Origin: Liolophura sinensis
Taxonomy: Eukaryota > Mollusca > Polyplacophora > Chitonida > Chitonidae
Direction of reading: 5' to 3'
NCBI RefSeq assembly: GCF_032854445.1
Contig: NC_088307.1
Span: 21,836,017-21,900,016 of the forward strand
Length of the DNA stretch: 64,000 bases
The translations under genes were made by a program, and so were the position numbers. Of this stretch, positions 36,856 through 48,203 are shown piece by piece. Each line of letters begins with the position of its first letter. Position 1 is the first letter of the stretch. Under the pieces are notes generated by a model. That model worked only from the letters and a program-made list of their open reading frames with translations, was not told the origin of the DNA and made no database searches.

Positions 36856-39445
36856 ACTCTGTTTTCACGCTTCCATAGCGCCTGGATTATTGCCGTAAAC
36901 TGTGAACATCTGGTGGAAATAGAAGCCACAATAGATAATGAATACTTACTCTAATCGTTCAGTTCACATGTTATTTAATACTGAGAGAAAACGATATAAA
37001 ATCAGTCCCAGCGTACAGTTTTTGTATTACCCCAAGTGACCCCAAATTTAGACCTCCATCTTTGGAGGCAAATAAATGTCATAAGATATTACTTTTAGAG
37101 CTTAGAACTTACAGTTTTGTGGTAGGATACCATGCAACCTTCCAAACAAGCCTAAGAACACACTTCTAAAATCAACAGAACTCTGGAAATATGAGCATTT
37201 AAGGGTGAAATTACAGGTCATTTACGGTATGTTCACAGCACTCTAAACTTTCTCAAGGTTTCTCATTCTTCAAACTGCTTTGGAGGGATTGCTTTGAATG
37301 AAACCGCTGAAATTGTTGTTCACAGAATACTTTCTATAATACTGTAATAAATATTTTGGCCACCGTTGCAAAAAGGAAACAGCCTTGAGTAAAACACCAA
37401 TCAAATAAATAGATAAATAAATATTTGTAGTATTTTCGGGATTCGTTAACAAAGCTTGTGATCTAGAAAGATGGTCAATGCATGTATAACCATTCGCAGA
37501 TACATAACCAGTTGATGGTACCAATTTGAAGGTAGTTTATAAGAGTTCACCTAGGCCACTTTCACAAAACATTGTTAGTCACATTTCTTGTAGCTTCTCG
37601 CAAAAAAACACTGCACAGGTTATAGTACCATAGGGCAATGTCATTTACGAGAAAAGTTGCGAAAATTCGATTTACAGTTTTTTTGCAAAAGTGGCCCCTA
37701 AATGGCATCCAAATGCTACAATAATGAACTCGTCATATAAAGTCAGTATTAAAACTCTGACTGACTCTCTATCGAATGGCACATGCTGAATGATGAGCTA
37801 TTATTTTCAAGTACTTCAAGTCTAGGTGTTTATAATAAACAAGATCCTGTGCGGAATTAAGTCAGAATTCTCTTATATCATTCTTTTGAACAGATGGGTG
37901 TTTGTTGTGTTTGAAACATTTTAATAGCTCTGATACCAGATTGGATCCACTTCCACAAAACTTTGTATCTCGGTTTTTCGTAACTCGTAAATGACGTCAC
38001 CTTATGGCACCATGGCCTAAACAACGTCTTTTATATATAAAAAATGAGAAATATGTTTTAAGAGTTTTGTGAATGTGGTCCCTGTCCTCTAGATACCGTC
38101 ATGTGGTAATTCAGATGAGACGATGTTTGTTTCTACCCAACCAAGGAATGTTGGTTTTTATGGAACATTGTGATTCTGATTGGTGATTCAGTGATGCAGC
38201 ACAAAATACATAACACCATGCTACATGTAGTGTGAAAATAATGTGGCATGAAAAGTTAAACCCCGACAAAACAAACAGAAAATTTCTTTGCAATACTTGT
38301 ACAATCTGTTTTTTTTATTTATGTATAATTCAGATATCACCACATGTGTATATGTGACAAACAGAGTAAATGACTTTTGACCCTGACAAAGCTGCACATA
38401 TTGCCTGGTTGTGAAAGTCATATATTGATCTTTATAGAACGGATTGGAAGGTAGGGTGATATCCTTCAGCAAAAATGTAAGTTTCAGCACATTTCAACAG
38501 AAATATTTAATGACATTTATTTGCTTCTCTGAAATTACAATTGTTTGAGCAAAAGTTTAGATCATTTACTTAATGTTTCCTTCGACTCTTTTTTTCCCTT
38601 GCACAGGTCTTAAGTACATGCACATGTATTTTAGTTTAGTGTCAATCATGTCCATATCATTGTTACTATGGTTGCAGGGAAACCCCGCCCCTGGCTGGTG
38701 GGAAAAGTTTGTACCCTGGGTGTGCCATTGACACTTCTTTCTTCGTCATCTGTGCCAACCATGATGGGGGTTGCTATGGTAGCAGGTCAGTGACAGATCA
38801 GATATTTATGTAAAGGAATTTATGAAGGGATCAATTTAGTTTCCAAGGGCTCTGTGCAATGTGATCTTTTTTCTAATCACAGACATACAGGCTGGAAAAA
38901 CTGTACACACTGGGTCGGTGTGAAAATATAGTCAAATCAGTAAATACGGTTTCTGGGAGTTCATACCAAGTTCATGCTGACTTTCTCTCTGAATGTAAGT
39001 GGGACTGTCTGCCAGCCACTTGGGCATGGTCGTGGGTTTTTTCCGGGCTTTGCTCGGTCTCCTCACCTCATAATGCCTCCACCGTCAAACAAAGGGAGAA
39101 TACTCTGCATTCCTGTCCTGGTTGTGAGTGGTGCATAACCGTTGTAAACAAAGAACCCAGCACTCTCCAACATTATAATGCAGTAATTCATAACCGAAAA
39201 AAACCCAGCGTTTAAAGCCTAATTCAAATCTGGATGACCTTTTTCTGTAAAGCTCTGACAGGCAGAAACACAGACAGACACACAGGCAGACACACAGTCA
39301 GACAGGTCGGCAGGCTAGCAGGCAAATTCATGCTGAAAAAAGAAAATCTCAGTGGCAGAGGTAATGACTAAATTTTCCAGTGAAGACAATATGTTGTCGC
39401 CATAAAGAAGTAGGAATTTTTCCCCTGTGCCCATTATGCTGAAGG

Positions 39446-39697
39446 GGCCTCCGTGGCTCAGTCGGTTAAAGCGCTAGCGCAGCGTAATGACCCAGGAGTC
39501 TCTCACCAATGCGGTCGCTGTGAGCAAGTCCAGCTCATGCTGGCGGCCGTATGTGAGAAGGTCTTCCAGCAACCTGCGGATGGTCGTGGGTTTCCCTCGG
39601 GCTCTGCCCGGTTTCCACCCACCATAATGCTGGCCGCCGTCGTATAAGTGAAATATTCTTGAGTACGGCGTAAAACACCAATCAAAAAAAAAAAAAT
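39446..39697 (+). mobile_element. SINE-1 insertion with 14-bp target site duplication
   Basis: Full-length SINE-1 from head (ggcctccgtggctcagtcgg) to A-rich end, flanked by cattatgctgaagg at 39432-39445 and 39698-39711. The left arm has the empty site at 22,992-23,005 (one mismatch). Confidence 0.93.
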
Positions 39698-40023
39698 CAT
39701 TATGCTGAAGGTTACTCTACATGAATGCCATCCGGCCAGAAGACAAATACAGGTAAGATAATCTGTCTTCCTGTCCATTCATATGTACAACAACAAACAT
39801 GGACATGATAGATGCCATGTCATTTCAGGTAGGTTTCTCAGATTTGGTAATTACAGGCTTAATCTTGTGCTAAATCAGATCCCAATTTATAACAAGATTC
39901 ATTTGACAAGAATTTGTTGTTTCCATAGCAACACTTATTATGGTTATAAGAAAAAAGTGAGGAATTGACTTTTAAAATGGCATTTCCTGCTGCCTCGCTT
40001 GGCAGTGAGAGCAAGGAAACAGG

Positions 40024-40290
40024 GGAGCCTCCGTGGCTCAGTTAGTTACCGCGCTATTGCAGCGTAATGACCCAGGAGCCTCTCACAAATGCGGTCGCCA
40101 TGAGTTCAAGTCCACCTCACGCTGCTTCCTCTCCGGTCCTATGTGGGAAGTTCTGCCAGCAACCTGCGGATGATCGTGGTTCTCCTCCGGGCTCTGTCCG
40201 GTTTCCTGCCACCTTAATACTGGCCCCCATCGGATAAGTGAGATACACATTTACGTACGGCGTAAAGCACCAATCAGATAAATAAATAAG
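40024..40290 (+). mobile_element. SINE-1 inserted into a SINE-2
   Basis: Full-length copy (gagcctccgtggctcag to aaataaataag) splitting a SINE-2, with aaacagg on both sides. The left arm has the uninterrupted SINE-2 (gcaaggaaacaggactggtt in reverse near 22,605-22,625). Confidence 0.9.
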
Positions 40291-40523
40291 AAAACAGGAC
40301 TGGTTGGCCTGGTGTCAATATAATGTGACTGGGTTGGGTGTCATGTCTGGTGTTTCGGCATGATGCTTCAGTGGCTGCAGCGCTCTTGTTTGCGAGGTGT
40401 TCCTTGTAGCATATCCTGAAAGCATTATTCTGTTTAGGTTGATTAAATTATACTTTTTGTAAAGCCCTGAAACAGGCCAACCCAGCCAGTGTAGATTTGT
40501 TTCCAATATTAACATTAAAATGT

Positions 40524-40626
40524 TCCCCGGGCTCTGCCCGGTTTCCTCCCACCATAATGCTGAGCGCCGTCGTACAACGTGAAATATTCGTGAGTACGGC
40601 GTAAAACACCAATCAGATAAACAACT
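40524..40626 (+). mobile_element. 5'-truncated SINE-1 inserted into MITE-A
   Basis: Core and tail only, flanked by ttaaaatgt at 40515-40523 and 40627-40635, inside the right-arm MITE-A. The left-arm MITE-A at 22,188-22,384 lacks it. Confidence 0.88.
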
Positions 40627-41254
40627 TTAAAATGTGCATAAATTGCACTGAAAGTTGCTTTTCAGATACAAAAGTTTAAGGAATTGGGATATAAAAACAG
40701 CCACGTCTTGCTGACTGGTTCTTTATTTTCAGTGGTCCCAGTTCTACCAATCCGTTAACCAATCAGGTATGGGTTTTTTTTGGGTCACAAAATTCTCTAG
40801 GAGGGATGTGCTTTCTGATGGCTGCAGCCTTACACCCTGATAGACTCGCAAGCTACATCCTTCATATAACACTACCTGAGCAGTACTATAACTCGAATGC
40901 TTTTTATTTATATATTTCAGATGCTTTGCATTAGTTTTGTGCCAGTTGTTTCAATAAATTTCAATAAAAAAAGGTGCATAAATCGCACTGAAAGCTGGTA
41001 TTACCGCAGTATGTTGCAGGATATAAGGTATTCTGTCATTCTCCTGTTTTTCAGAGTGGTATTTCTAAGGTAACTGGTCGGGTTGTGCTCAGCCACATCC
41101 GTCGTCAATATCCATACGCAGCATCGAGCGAAAAATAATCATGTGCGACCCCAACTGGAAAATTGGGCACTATTACGGCGGGGTTTTCCCCAAGATGGGC
41201 ATGAAACCGGCCAGGCAATGCATTAGGTACCGCCAGTGTTGTTGTGTGAATCAA

Positions 41255-41375
41255 TGAATGAATATTTGGGAGTTAACGTCGTACTTAACATTGGTTCAAT
41301 CATATGAGGACGAGGAGTCATTTGGTGTGTGTACATATGTCATGTGTCTTCTTGTGGCAGATCATTCTATTCTTT
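41255..41375 (-). mobile_element. SINE-2 fragment
   Basis: Reverse tail (gaatatttgggagttaacgt, then cgtacttaacattggttcaa) after exon 7 of the pseudogene; the longer copy in the left arm is at 19,120-19,418. Confidence 0.6.
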
Positions 41376-42119
41376 TGAAATGCAATTTTTTTCAGGGAGA
41401 TCGAGACGATGACATACAGGAGCGGACCTGGATGGGATCATCGATTTGGTAGGAAGCGCATTGAAGACACAGACCACATCAGTCTTTGTCCCACGTTTCT
41501 GATAGAAAACTACTTGGAACATCAGAGGGAGAGCTTCAGTATTAAATATGACCACAACTCTTTGCTCTATATGTCTAAGGTAACTAGAATGTGCTCTTGA
41601 GAGTAGAAACCTCAACCTCAGATGAATGTACAAATTCCCTTACTACATGTAAAGGAACTGTACTCTTCATTATTACCCCATCTCGCGGTGGCTGAGAATT
41701 GTTTAAAAAAATCCTGGATCTGGATCCCCAAATATACCTTCAAAATACATTGTATAATAGATTTGCGACAGAAGGCGACACCAGTTTTAGTTTGTGTTTT
41801 ACGAGGGAGCCTGTCACGAATGGAAAATAAATACAAAGATATCTACAATTTTATTTTGACCGATCCTCGTGTATTTATGAATCTTTTTGTTTCCAAGGCT
41901 TCCCGATCATGTAAACATGTCTTTGAGACAAAAATTTGCATTTTAAGTTTTATTTTTATTTTATAGCTTCTTCGACATTGAAAAAAAATTTACTCTGCTG
42001 AAAAAATAACAATTAATTAATCAACCCAATGCCAACTTGTGCACAAAATTTCATCCAAATAGCCACATTGTGTTTTGTGTGAAGTTGCGAAGTTTCAAAT
42101 TAGGGAAACAAAGAGTATA

Positions 42120-43145
42120 CATGCATTCAGCCTTTTCCACAAACGTTTTTTCCAGCCTTTTCCACAAACTTTTTTACCCTTTTCTACAAACCTTTTTTCA
42201 ACCTTTTCCACAAACATTTTTAAGCCTTTTCCACAAATCATTTTACCCTTTTCTACAAAACTTTTTTCATCCTTTTCCACAAACCTTTTTAGCCTTTTCC
42301 ACAAACCTTTTTACCCTTTTCTACAAACCTTTTTTAACCCTTTTCCGCAAAGCTTTTTCAGCCTTTTCCACCAATATTTTTCTCCTTTCCACAAACCTTT
42401 TTTTAGCCTTTTCCACAAACCTTTTTTTAGCCTTTTTCACAAACCCTTTTCTTAGCCTTTTCCACAAACCTTTTTAGCCTTCTCCACAAACCTTTTTACC
42501 CTTTTCTACAAACCTTTTGTCACCCTTTTCCGCAAAGCTTTTTCAGCCTTTTCCACCAATATTTTTCTCCTTTTCACAAACCTTTTTTTAGCCTTTTCCA
42601 CAAACCTTTTTTAGCCTTTTTCACAAACCTTTTTTTTAGCCTTTTCCACAAACATTTTTAGCCTTTTCCACAAAACTTTTTAGCCCTTTCCACAAAACCT
42701 ATTTAGCCTTTTCCACAAACCTTTTATTAGCCTTTTCCACAAAACTTTTCTAGTCTTTTCCACAAACTTTTTTTTAGCCTTTTCCACAAACCTTTTTTCA
42801 AGCCTTTTACCCTTGCCCACCAACCATTTTAGCCTTTCCACAAACTTTTTTTAGCCTTTTCCATAAAACTTTTTTTAGCCCTTTCCACAAACCTTTTTTA
42901 GCCTTTTCCACAAATCTTTTATTAGGCTTTCCACAAACCTTTTTAGCCTTTTCCACAAACCTTTTTTAGCCTTTTCCACAAACTTTTTTTAGCCTTTTCC
43001 ACAAACCTTTTTTAGCCTTTTCCACAAATCTTTTCCACAAACCTTTTTTTCAAGCCTTTTACCCTTGCCCACCAACCATTTATACTCTTCCACAAACCTT
43101 TTCACCCTTTTCCACACTTAACTTTTTACCCTCTTCCATAAATTT
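42120..43145 (+). repeat. About 23-bp minisatellite, expanded, right arm
   Basis: More than 40 units of agccttttccacaaaccttt plus tttt, with a longer period visible because a block of several units (42,140-42,420) recurs from about 42,475. The left-arm array spans only about 335 bp. Phe/Leu-rich open frames over it are not genes. Confidence 0.93.
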
Positions 43146-43544
43146 TAAAGAATTTTTTAATGGTATCCTGTAGTCATCTTGGTCAACATAATCAAAGAAA
43201 AAAATACATGAAACGCCATTAATCTTCGTACATGTATCCAGAGAGTGTGCACCTTTCAAATCAATTTAACTTCGTCCCCTGAAGATAAGTGAATCAATCA
43301 GGAAAGCAATGAGTGAGTCTATCTGTTTGCCTGTCCCTAGACCATGGATCTGTTTGACATGTCAGAAGGTTGTCCCTCACTCACAGAAGGCATCACCTGT
43401 CCTGTACTGTTCATGGGTGTCCGGACTGACATCCTATTTCACATCCGGCAACAGAGGGAGATATTCACCTACCTGGACGAAGCAGGTATGCTTGACTATG
43501 TATTCCGTAAACACTGTTCAATGCGTAGAAATCTCCTCCAAAAG

Positions 43545-43875
43545 TCCTAGACTCTTTCCGCATGAACATTGTTCCTGGTAGAAATCTAGTCCAGAACAAA
43601 ATCATGGATTGTTCCGCATGAACACTGTTCCTGGTAGAAATCTAGTCCAGAACAAAATCATAGATTGTTCCGCATGAACATTGTTCCTGGTAGAAATCTA
43701 GTCCAGAACAAAATCTTAAATTGTTCCGCATGAACAATGTACCCGGTAGAAATTTCCTCCAAAACAAAATCCTAGATTGTCTCCGCATGAACAATGTAGA
43801 AATCACCTCCAAAGCAAATCATTGGATGTTTCCGCCCTGTGTCCAATGTGCCCGGTAGAAATCTTCTCAAAAACA
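43545..43875 (+). repeat. 56-bp tandem repeat, about six units, right arm only
   Basis: Units near ccgcatgaacattgttcctg, then gtagaaatctagtccagaac, aaaatcttagattgtt. It follows exon 9 of the pseudogene. The left arm has one or two related units (17,000-17,105). Confidence 0.85.
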
Positions 43876-44303
43876 AAATCCTTAGTTGTTTCAGCATATA
43901 CAATGTCTAATTGTATAAACTTTAGAATATTTTTCATGCATAAGAAGGCAGATGTGACGTCAAGCATAAAAGTAAGTTTGTGGAAATGAAGTGAAAGGCC
44001 CTTTAGGGATTAGCATCGTTTCTCTTTAGACGTTACTGATTGTGGTAAACTGGAAAGTTCTAATATTGACTCGCGTGCACATGTTATGGTACTTAACTTA
44101 AACACTTGACATGTGACTATTATGGTATGTTTGTAGAACAGTGTTTACATAATTTTTGTTTAAGTTCTGATTTTGAGAATTCTTCCAATGACAAAACAAG
44201 AATCTTGTATCGTGTTTTGCAAGCAATGAGGCTGTGACTTTCTACGAATTGAATTCTCCTTAAGAACATGACACGTTCTTACTGTATCTGAACGGAGTAG
44301 GAG

Positions 44304-45150
44304 CTGGTGTTAAGGTTTGTACATATTTTTACTGGATCTTAACGGAGTGGGAGCTGGTGTTAAGGTTTGTACACATTCTTACTGGATCTAAATGGCGTAC
44401 AGCTAAGCGTAAATGTTTGTACACATTCTTACTGGATCTGAATGGCATACAACAAAGTGTAAAGGTTTGTACACATTCTTACTGGATTTGAACAGAGTAG
44501 GAGCCAGTGTTAAGGTTTGTACACATTCTTACTGGATCTAAATGGCGTACAGCTAAGCGTAAATGTTTGTACACATTCTTACTGGATCTGAATAGTGCAG
44601 GAGCTGGTATTAAGGTTTGTAAATATTCTTACTGGATCTGCATGGCGTACAGCAAAGTGTAAAGATTTGTGCGCATTATTACTGGATCTGAATGGCGTAA
44701 AGCAAAGTGTAATGGTTTGTACACATTCTTACCGGATCTGAACGGTGTGGGAGCGTTTTTCAAGGTTTGTACACAATCTTACTGGACATGAATGGCGTAC
44801 AGGAAGTGTAAAGGTTTGTACACATTCTTACTGGATCTGAATGGTATACAGCAACTGTAAAGGTTTGTACACATTCTTACTGGATCTGAATGGCGTATAG
44901 CAAAGTGTAAAAGTTTGTACACATTCTTACTGGATCTGAATGGTATAAAGCAAGTGTAAAGGTTTGTACACATTCTTGTTGGATGTGAACGCTTTAGGAG
45001 CGGGTGTTAAGGTTTGTATTCATTCTTAGTGTACCTAAACGGTAGTAAGGTTTGCACACATTTTTACTGGACGTGGATATCGTAGAGCACGGGTTTGATT
45101 TGTACACATTCGTACTGGATCTGAACAGTATAAGAGTTTGTGTTAAAATT
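44304..45150 (+). repeat. 50-bp exon-end/donor minisatellite, pseudogene copy
   Basis: Mirror of the array at 15,745-16,581: about 16-17 units of ttcttactggatctgaatgg followed by exon-like and donor-like sequence (aaggtttgtacacattctta). Its presence in both arms shows the array already existed before the duplication. Confidence 0.93.
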
Positions 45151-45739
45151 TGTAAACACTTAGAAATTTATCGTGGAGATCTTATCAGGTATAATTAATG
45201 CAGCAATGAAGAATGTATACACCACATGTTCTCTTGTCTTGGTTTATACATGTTTGAATAAAGAACCGTAATAAAACACTTTATAGGGAGAATACATTAC
45301 TTACATACATAGACACACAGTGCTCTCCATCTTACACAGGTACATAAGCTGTGTCAAGAAGAAGTAAAGTTTTTAGTAGTTAAATTCATAAGCAAGAGAG
45401 GTCGTGTGATATTTTACATGATACACTTCGTGAAACATATGATACGTATAATTTTGTTGTTTCATAATTGTTCGAAGGTTTTGTTTTCTATCCTTTCGGG
45501 GCTTCCTGGAAACAGACATGGTGGAGAAGGGGTGGCTGACAAAGCACAAACACAAGCTACCCAAGTGATATCTGGCTCCGATTAATCCATCCAGCAGAAT
45601 TCAAATGCGTACAAAAGCCTAGCCCTGTTAAGCTTAATACTGTCCATTGCCTATCTCGGGATAAACATACCCCGCACCCACTCGAAGCGCACAAGCTCTG
45701 GTTAACTTACATGACTGAAGCGCACTTGCTCAGCACGAA

Positions 45740-46800
45740 ATGCCTTCTAGAAGATTCTCTTCTAAGGCTAGGGCTAAACGCCACAATGCAAAATGTATAG
45801 AACGCATCACTACAGAGAAGCTTAAAATAAAAGCGGAAGCGCTGGATACTACTAAGCAGTCTATCAGAAACCTCTCTCGTATTTCTCTTACGGATGACCA
45901 TGTTCTCCTATCTAAAGGACTCAACTTTGTTCCATCCCCATGTATTGATCCTTAGATCTTTGTCGGACTTTAGGACTTCTGAAAAACACATGAGAACTAA
46001 GTTTCATTTACACAATGCTAAGACATATATTAAACAAACGGACTCTACCTTTAAACGCAAAAATCATATTGCCCAGCCTCTAGCTAATGGCTCTGTAGAG
46101 AACAATCTCTATGGAGCCAAACTGCTCCTAGTACACTCACTGTCATGAACAACCTTTCGAAAGGAGAAAAAAAGTCTCTTAATAAATTACGCACGCTCGA
46201 CTAAATAATTATCATTACGAAAGGTGATAAGAACAATACCACTGTAATACAGAATGTTTCTGGTTACATTAAGTATCTAAACAGGGGGTCGGTACACCAC
46301 CCATCCTGCTTTCAATCTTTTATCAGTAGTGAAATCACCAGGTACTGTCGTAATTGCGACAACGCGCTAGATGTCTTTACGAAATCGGCACTCTTCAGTA
46401 ATAAATTGCTCATCGGAGGATACTGGGAAACTGAAGTTGATTCCAGTGTCAACAAAGGGAAATTTGAGGATCGTCCTATGAGACTCCTCCGGAAAAACAA
46501 GACAACCAAAGTCGTGTCCAACAAACAAATACGTTTTATAACCACTTATCACAATTGTCAAAGGAATATTGGAAACATCCTTCACACATACTGGCATCTG
46601 ATATAGGAAATGAAGACTCTATTGAAATATTTCCTCCTCGTCCTCAAACAGGCTACCGTAGAGGCAAGGACCTACGTGAAATCCTGCGTAAATCCAAATT
46701 ATAGCATATGCCAACTTTATAGCTATCGTGGACTTCTGATGAGGGTAGACGCGAGCATTCCATGCCAAACATGCCCGAAACACTGTAAACAGAGTCATGT
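45740..46800 (+). mobile_element. Decayed reverse transcriptase element, Penelope-like type
   Basis: Broken frames read in order: NLSRISLTDDHVLLSKGLNF and VPSP (N-terminal block of such RT proteins), KGDKNNTTVIQNVSGYIKYL (resembling the ADKG..VVxxxxxY block), then after a missing RT core RFITTYH..IGNILHTYW and IFPPRPQTGYRRGKDLREIL, followed by PCQTCPKHC. These are the linker blocks I associate with Penelope-like and related elements. The catalytic core (YADD region) is absent, so it is internally deleted and dead. It starts 140 bp from the outer end of the right arm. Family assignment is from memory. Confidence 0.65.
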
Positions 46801-47316
46801 ATAGATTGAACCAATCTCCAATGCCATGACAACCATTCACTTATATACAGAACTGTCTCTTTTAGTCTTGTAGTATCTACACAACTTGCTTGAATGGGCA
46901 GTGTCGAGTCTTAGTCTACCCCAGTTAAACTTTGGGTGTGGCTTACTGGACCAGTTTTTTCTCTGAACATCATCTGAGTAAGACCTGAACCTAAACAACG
47001 CAAACCACCTTGACATATCCTAAATGATACATAATACATTTTATTTCGGTTACACACACATGTCTATGAGCACGTGGACAAAACATTCCCCAGTAAAATG
47101 AGGCAAGTCCCTTTTGTGTTCACATTTGGCACCTACTTTTCTCACTAATTAAGCCCTTTTATCTCATTTTCCCTGCCGTGATTAAATTTAGTGACTCGTA
47201 CCTTCGATCGAATTGAACAATAGATCAAAATATGAAGGTTTTTTCATTCGGTATGATCGATGGCAATACAAGCAGAGAAGGGATACCATTCATCCATGTT
47301 TTTAAACGCTATATTT

Positions 47317-47587
47317 GAGTGAGTGCTTGGGGTTTAACGTCGTACTTAACAATTTTTCAGTCATATGACGAGGAAGGATTCCGTAGAATGCATGTAATGT
47401 GCCTCCTTGTTGCAGGACGGATTTCCACCCCTCTTTTATCTAGTGCTGTTTCACTGAGACACCTTACCAAAGGCAAGTAAGCCGTTACTTCCTCTTTTAA
47501 GGCCTTAGGTGTTATTGAACCCAGGATTGATCCTGTTTCTACCGCTCCCGAAACGGACGCTCTACCAACTGTGCCAGAGGGGCTGGT
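47317..47587 (-). mobile_element. SINE-2 inserted into the left arm of the palindrome
   Basis: Complete SINE-2 in reverse (tgagtgcttggggtttaacg to head remnant accaactgtgccagaggggc), flanked by acgctatattt and acgttatattt (11 bp, one mismatch). The other palindrome arm shows the uninterrupted site at about 48,549-48,560. Confidence 0.88.
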
Positions 47588-47942
47588 ACGTTATATTTGA
47601 TGTGCCGAACATTGTAAACCTGTGTCTGGGCGTGACAGAACAACAATTTTCGCCCCTATCTGTGCACAACGACATCTGTCCTTATTTCTACATGTCCGTG
47701 TGCTACCTGAACCATAATACATTAGCTATTCTAAAATAGCTTAAACCATCCTCACCAAAGCGAAGCAATTGTCATTGCGATCTACTGGGGGGAATAGAGT
47801 AACTGTTTTATTTTAAATCAATATTTTTTCTCCCTTACACCAGAATACTGTCAGTCAAAGGTGTGCGTTCAAAGGCGTACGTGTTCGTAGCCCCCCACAT
47901 GCATAAGTAAGGCTGTCAACTTACACATTTTCTTTGTGGCAT

Positions 47943-48203
47943 TCAAGGTTTATTCTTCTCGACGTACAGAACGGTGCTAGAAATCTTAGGGGAAAGCGCT
48001 TTATTCGGAATTCGGCCATCCAGTGTGGCAACTAGGGCCACAAATTTCACCGCCTCACTTTGGCGAGGTATGCTTAGTTCACGTGTTTTAAGTGCGGTAA
48101 TGTTGTTATGAGATATCCGACGGACCACGCAAAAGTCATTTTCTTGGCCGGCAGAAAACGACATCGGTCTCGTAAAACGTTTTTCATATACCGTGAAGGC
48201 CAC
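47943..48203 (-). CDS. Open frame of 86 codons in the palindrome spacer, unrecognised
   Basis: It begins MAFTVYEKRFTRPMSFSAG and occupies almost exactly the unique centre of the palindromic element. I recognise no family. Possibly a remnant of the element's own gene or of captured host sequence; equally it may be chance. Confidence 0.2.
   Translation of the reverse strand: MAFTVYEKRFTRPMSFSAGQENDFCVVRRISHNNITALKTRELSIPRQSEAVKFVALVATLDGRIPNKALSPKISSTVLYVEKNKP

Larger units (their letters stand above)
36327..45568 (+). pseudogene. Acyltransferase pseudogene (inverted copy of exons 2-11)
   Basis: Counterparts of the intact gene's exons: 2 at 36327-36540 (open, one conservative change), 3 at 38678-38785 (5 nt shorter, frameshift), 4 at 40733-40766, 6 as a remnant at about 40794-40852, 7 at 41055-41214 (10 nt longer, donor GT to GC), 8 at 41396-41579 (open), 9 at 43341-43485 (three codons lost, in frame), 10 at 44223-44314 and 11 at 45500-45568. 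Exon 1 was never included. Exon 5 and the start of exon 6 with the nucleophile Ser region are deleted. Exon 10 has a stop at 44261-44263, two codons before the catalytic His, and its acceptor AG is AA; the exon 11 acceptor AG is GG. No functional protein is possible. Confidence 0.95.
35050..45602 (+). repeat. Right arm of inverted segmental duplication
   Basis: Mirror copy of 15,289-27,370. The first shared block is gcatctgttacccagtag near 35,056; the last is ccagcagaat at 45,591-45,600. Compared with the left arm it has lost sequence around exon 5 and gained three SINE-1 insertions and longer minisatellites. Confidence 0.9.

Noticed and set aside
39446-39520. tRNA gene
   Set aside because: The tRNA-like A and B boxes belong to the head of SINE-1; the same sequence starts several other SINE copies.
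42037-42477. 146-codon Phe/Leu/Pro-rich open frame
   Set aside because: Lies over the 23-bp minisatellite of the pseudogene arm; no start context or splice signal.
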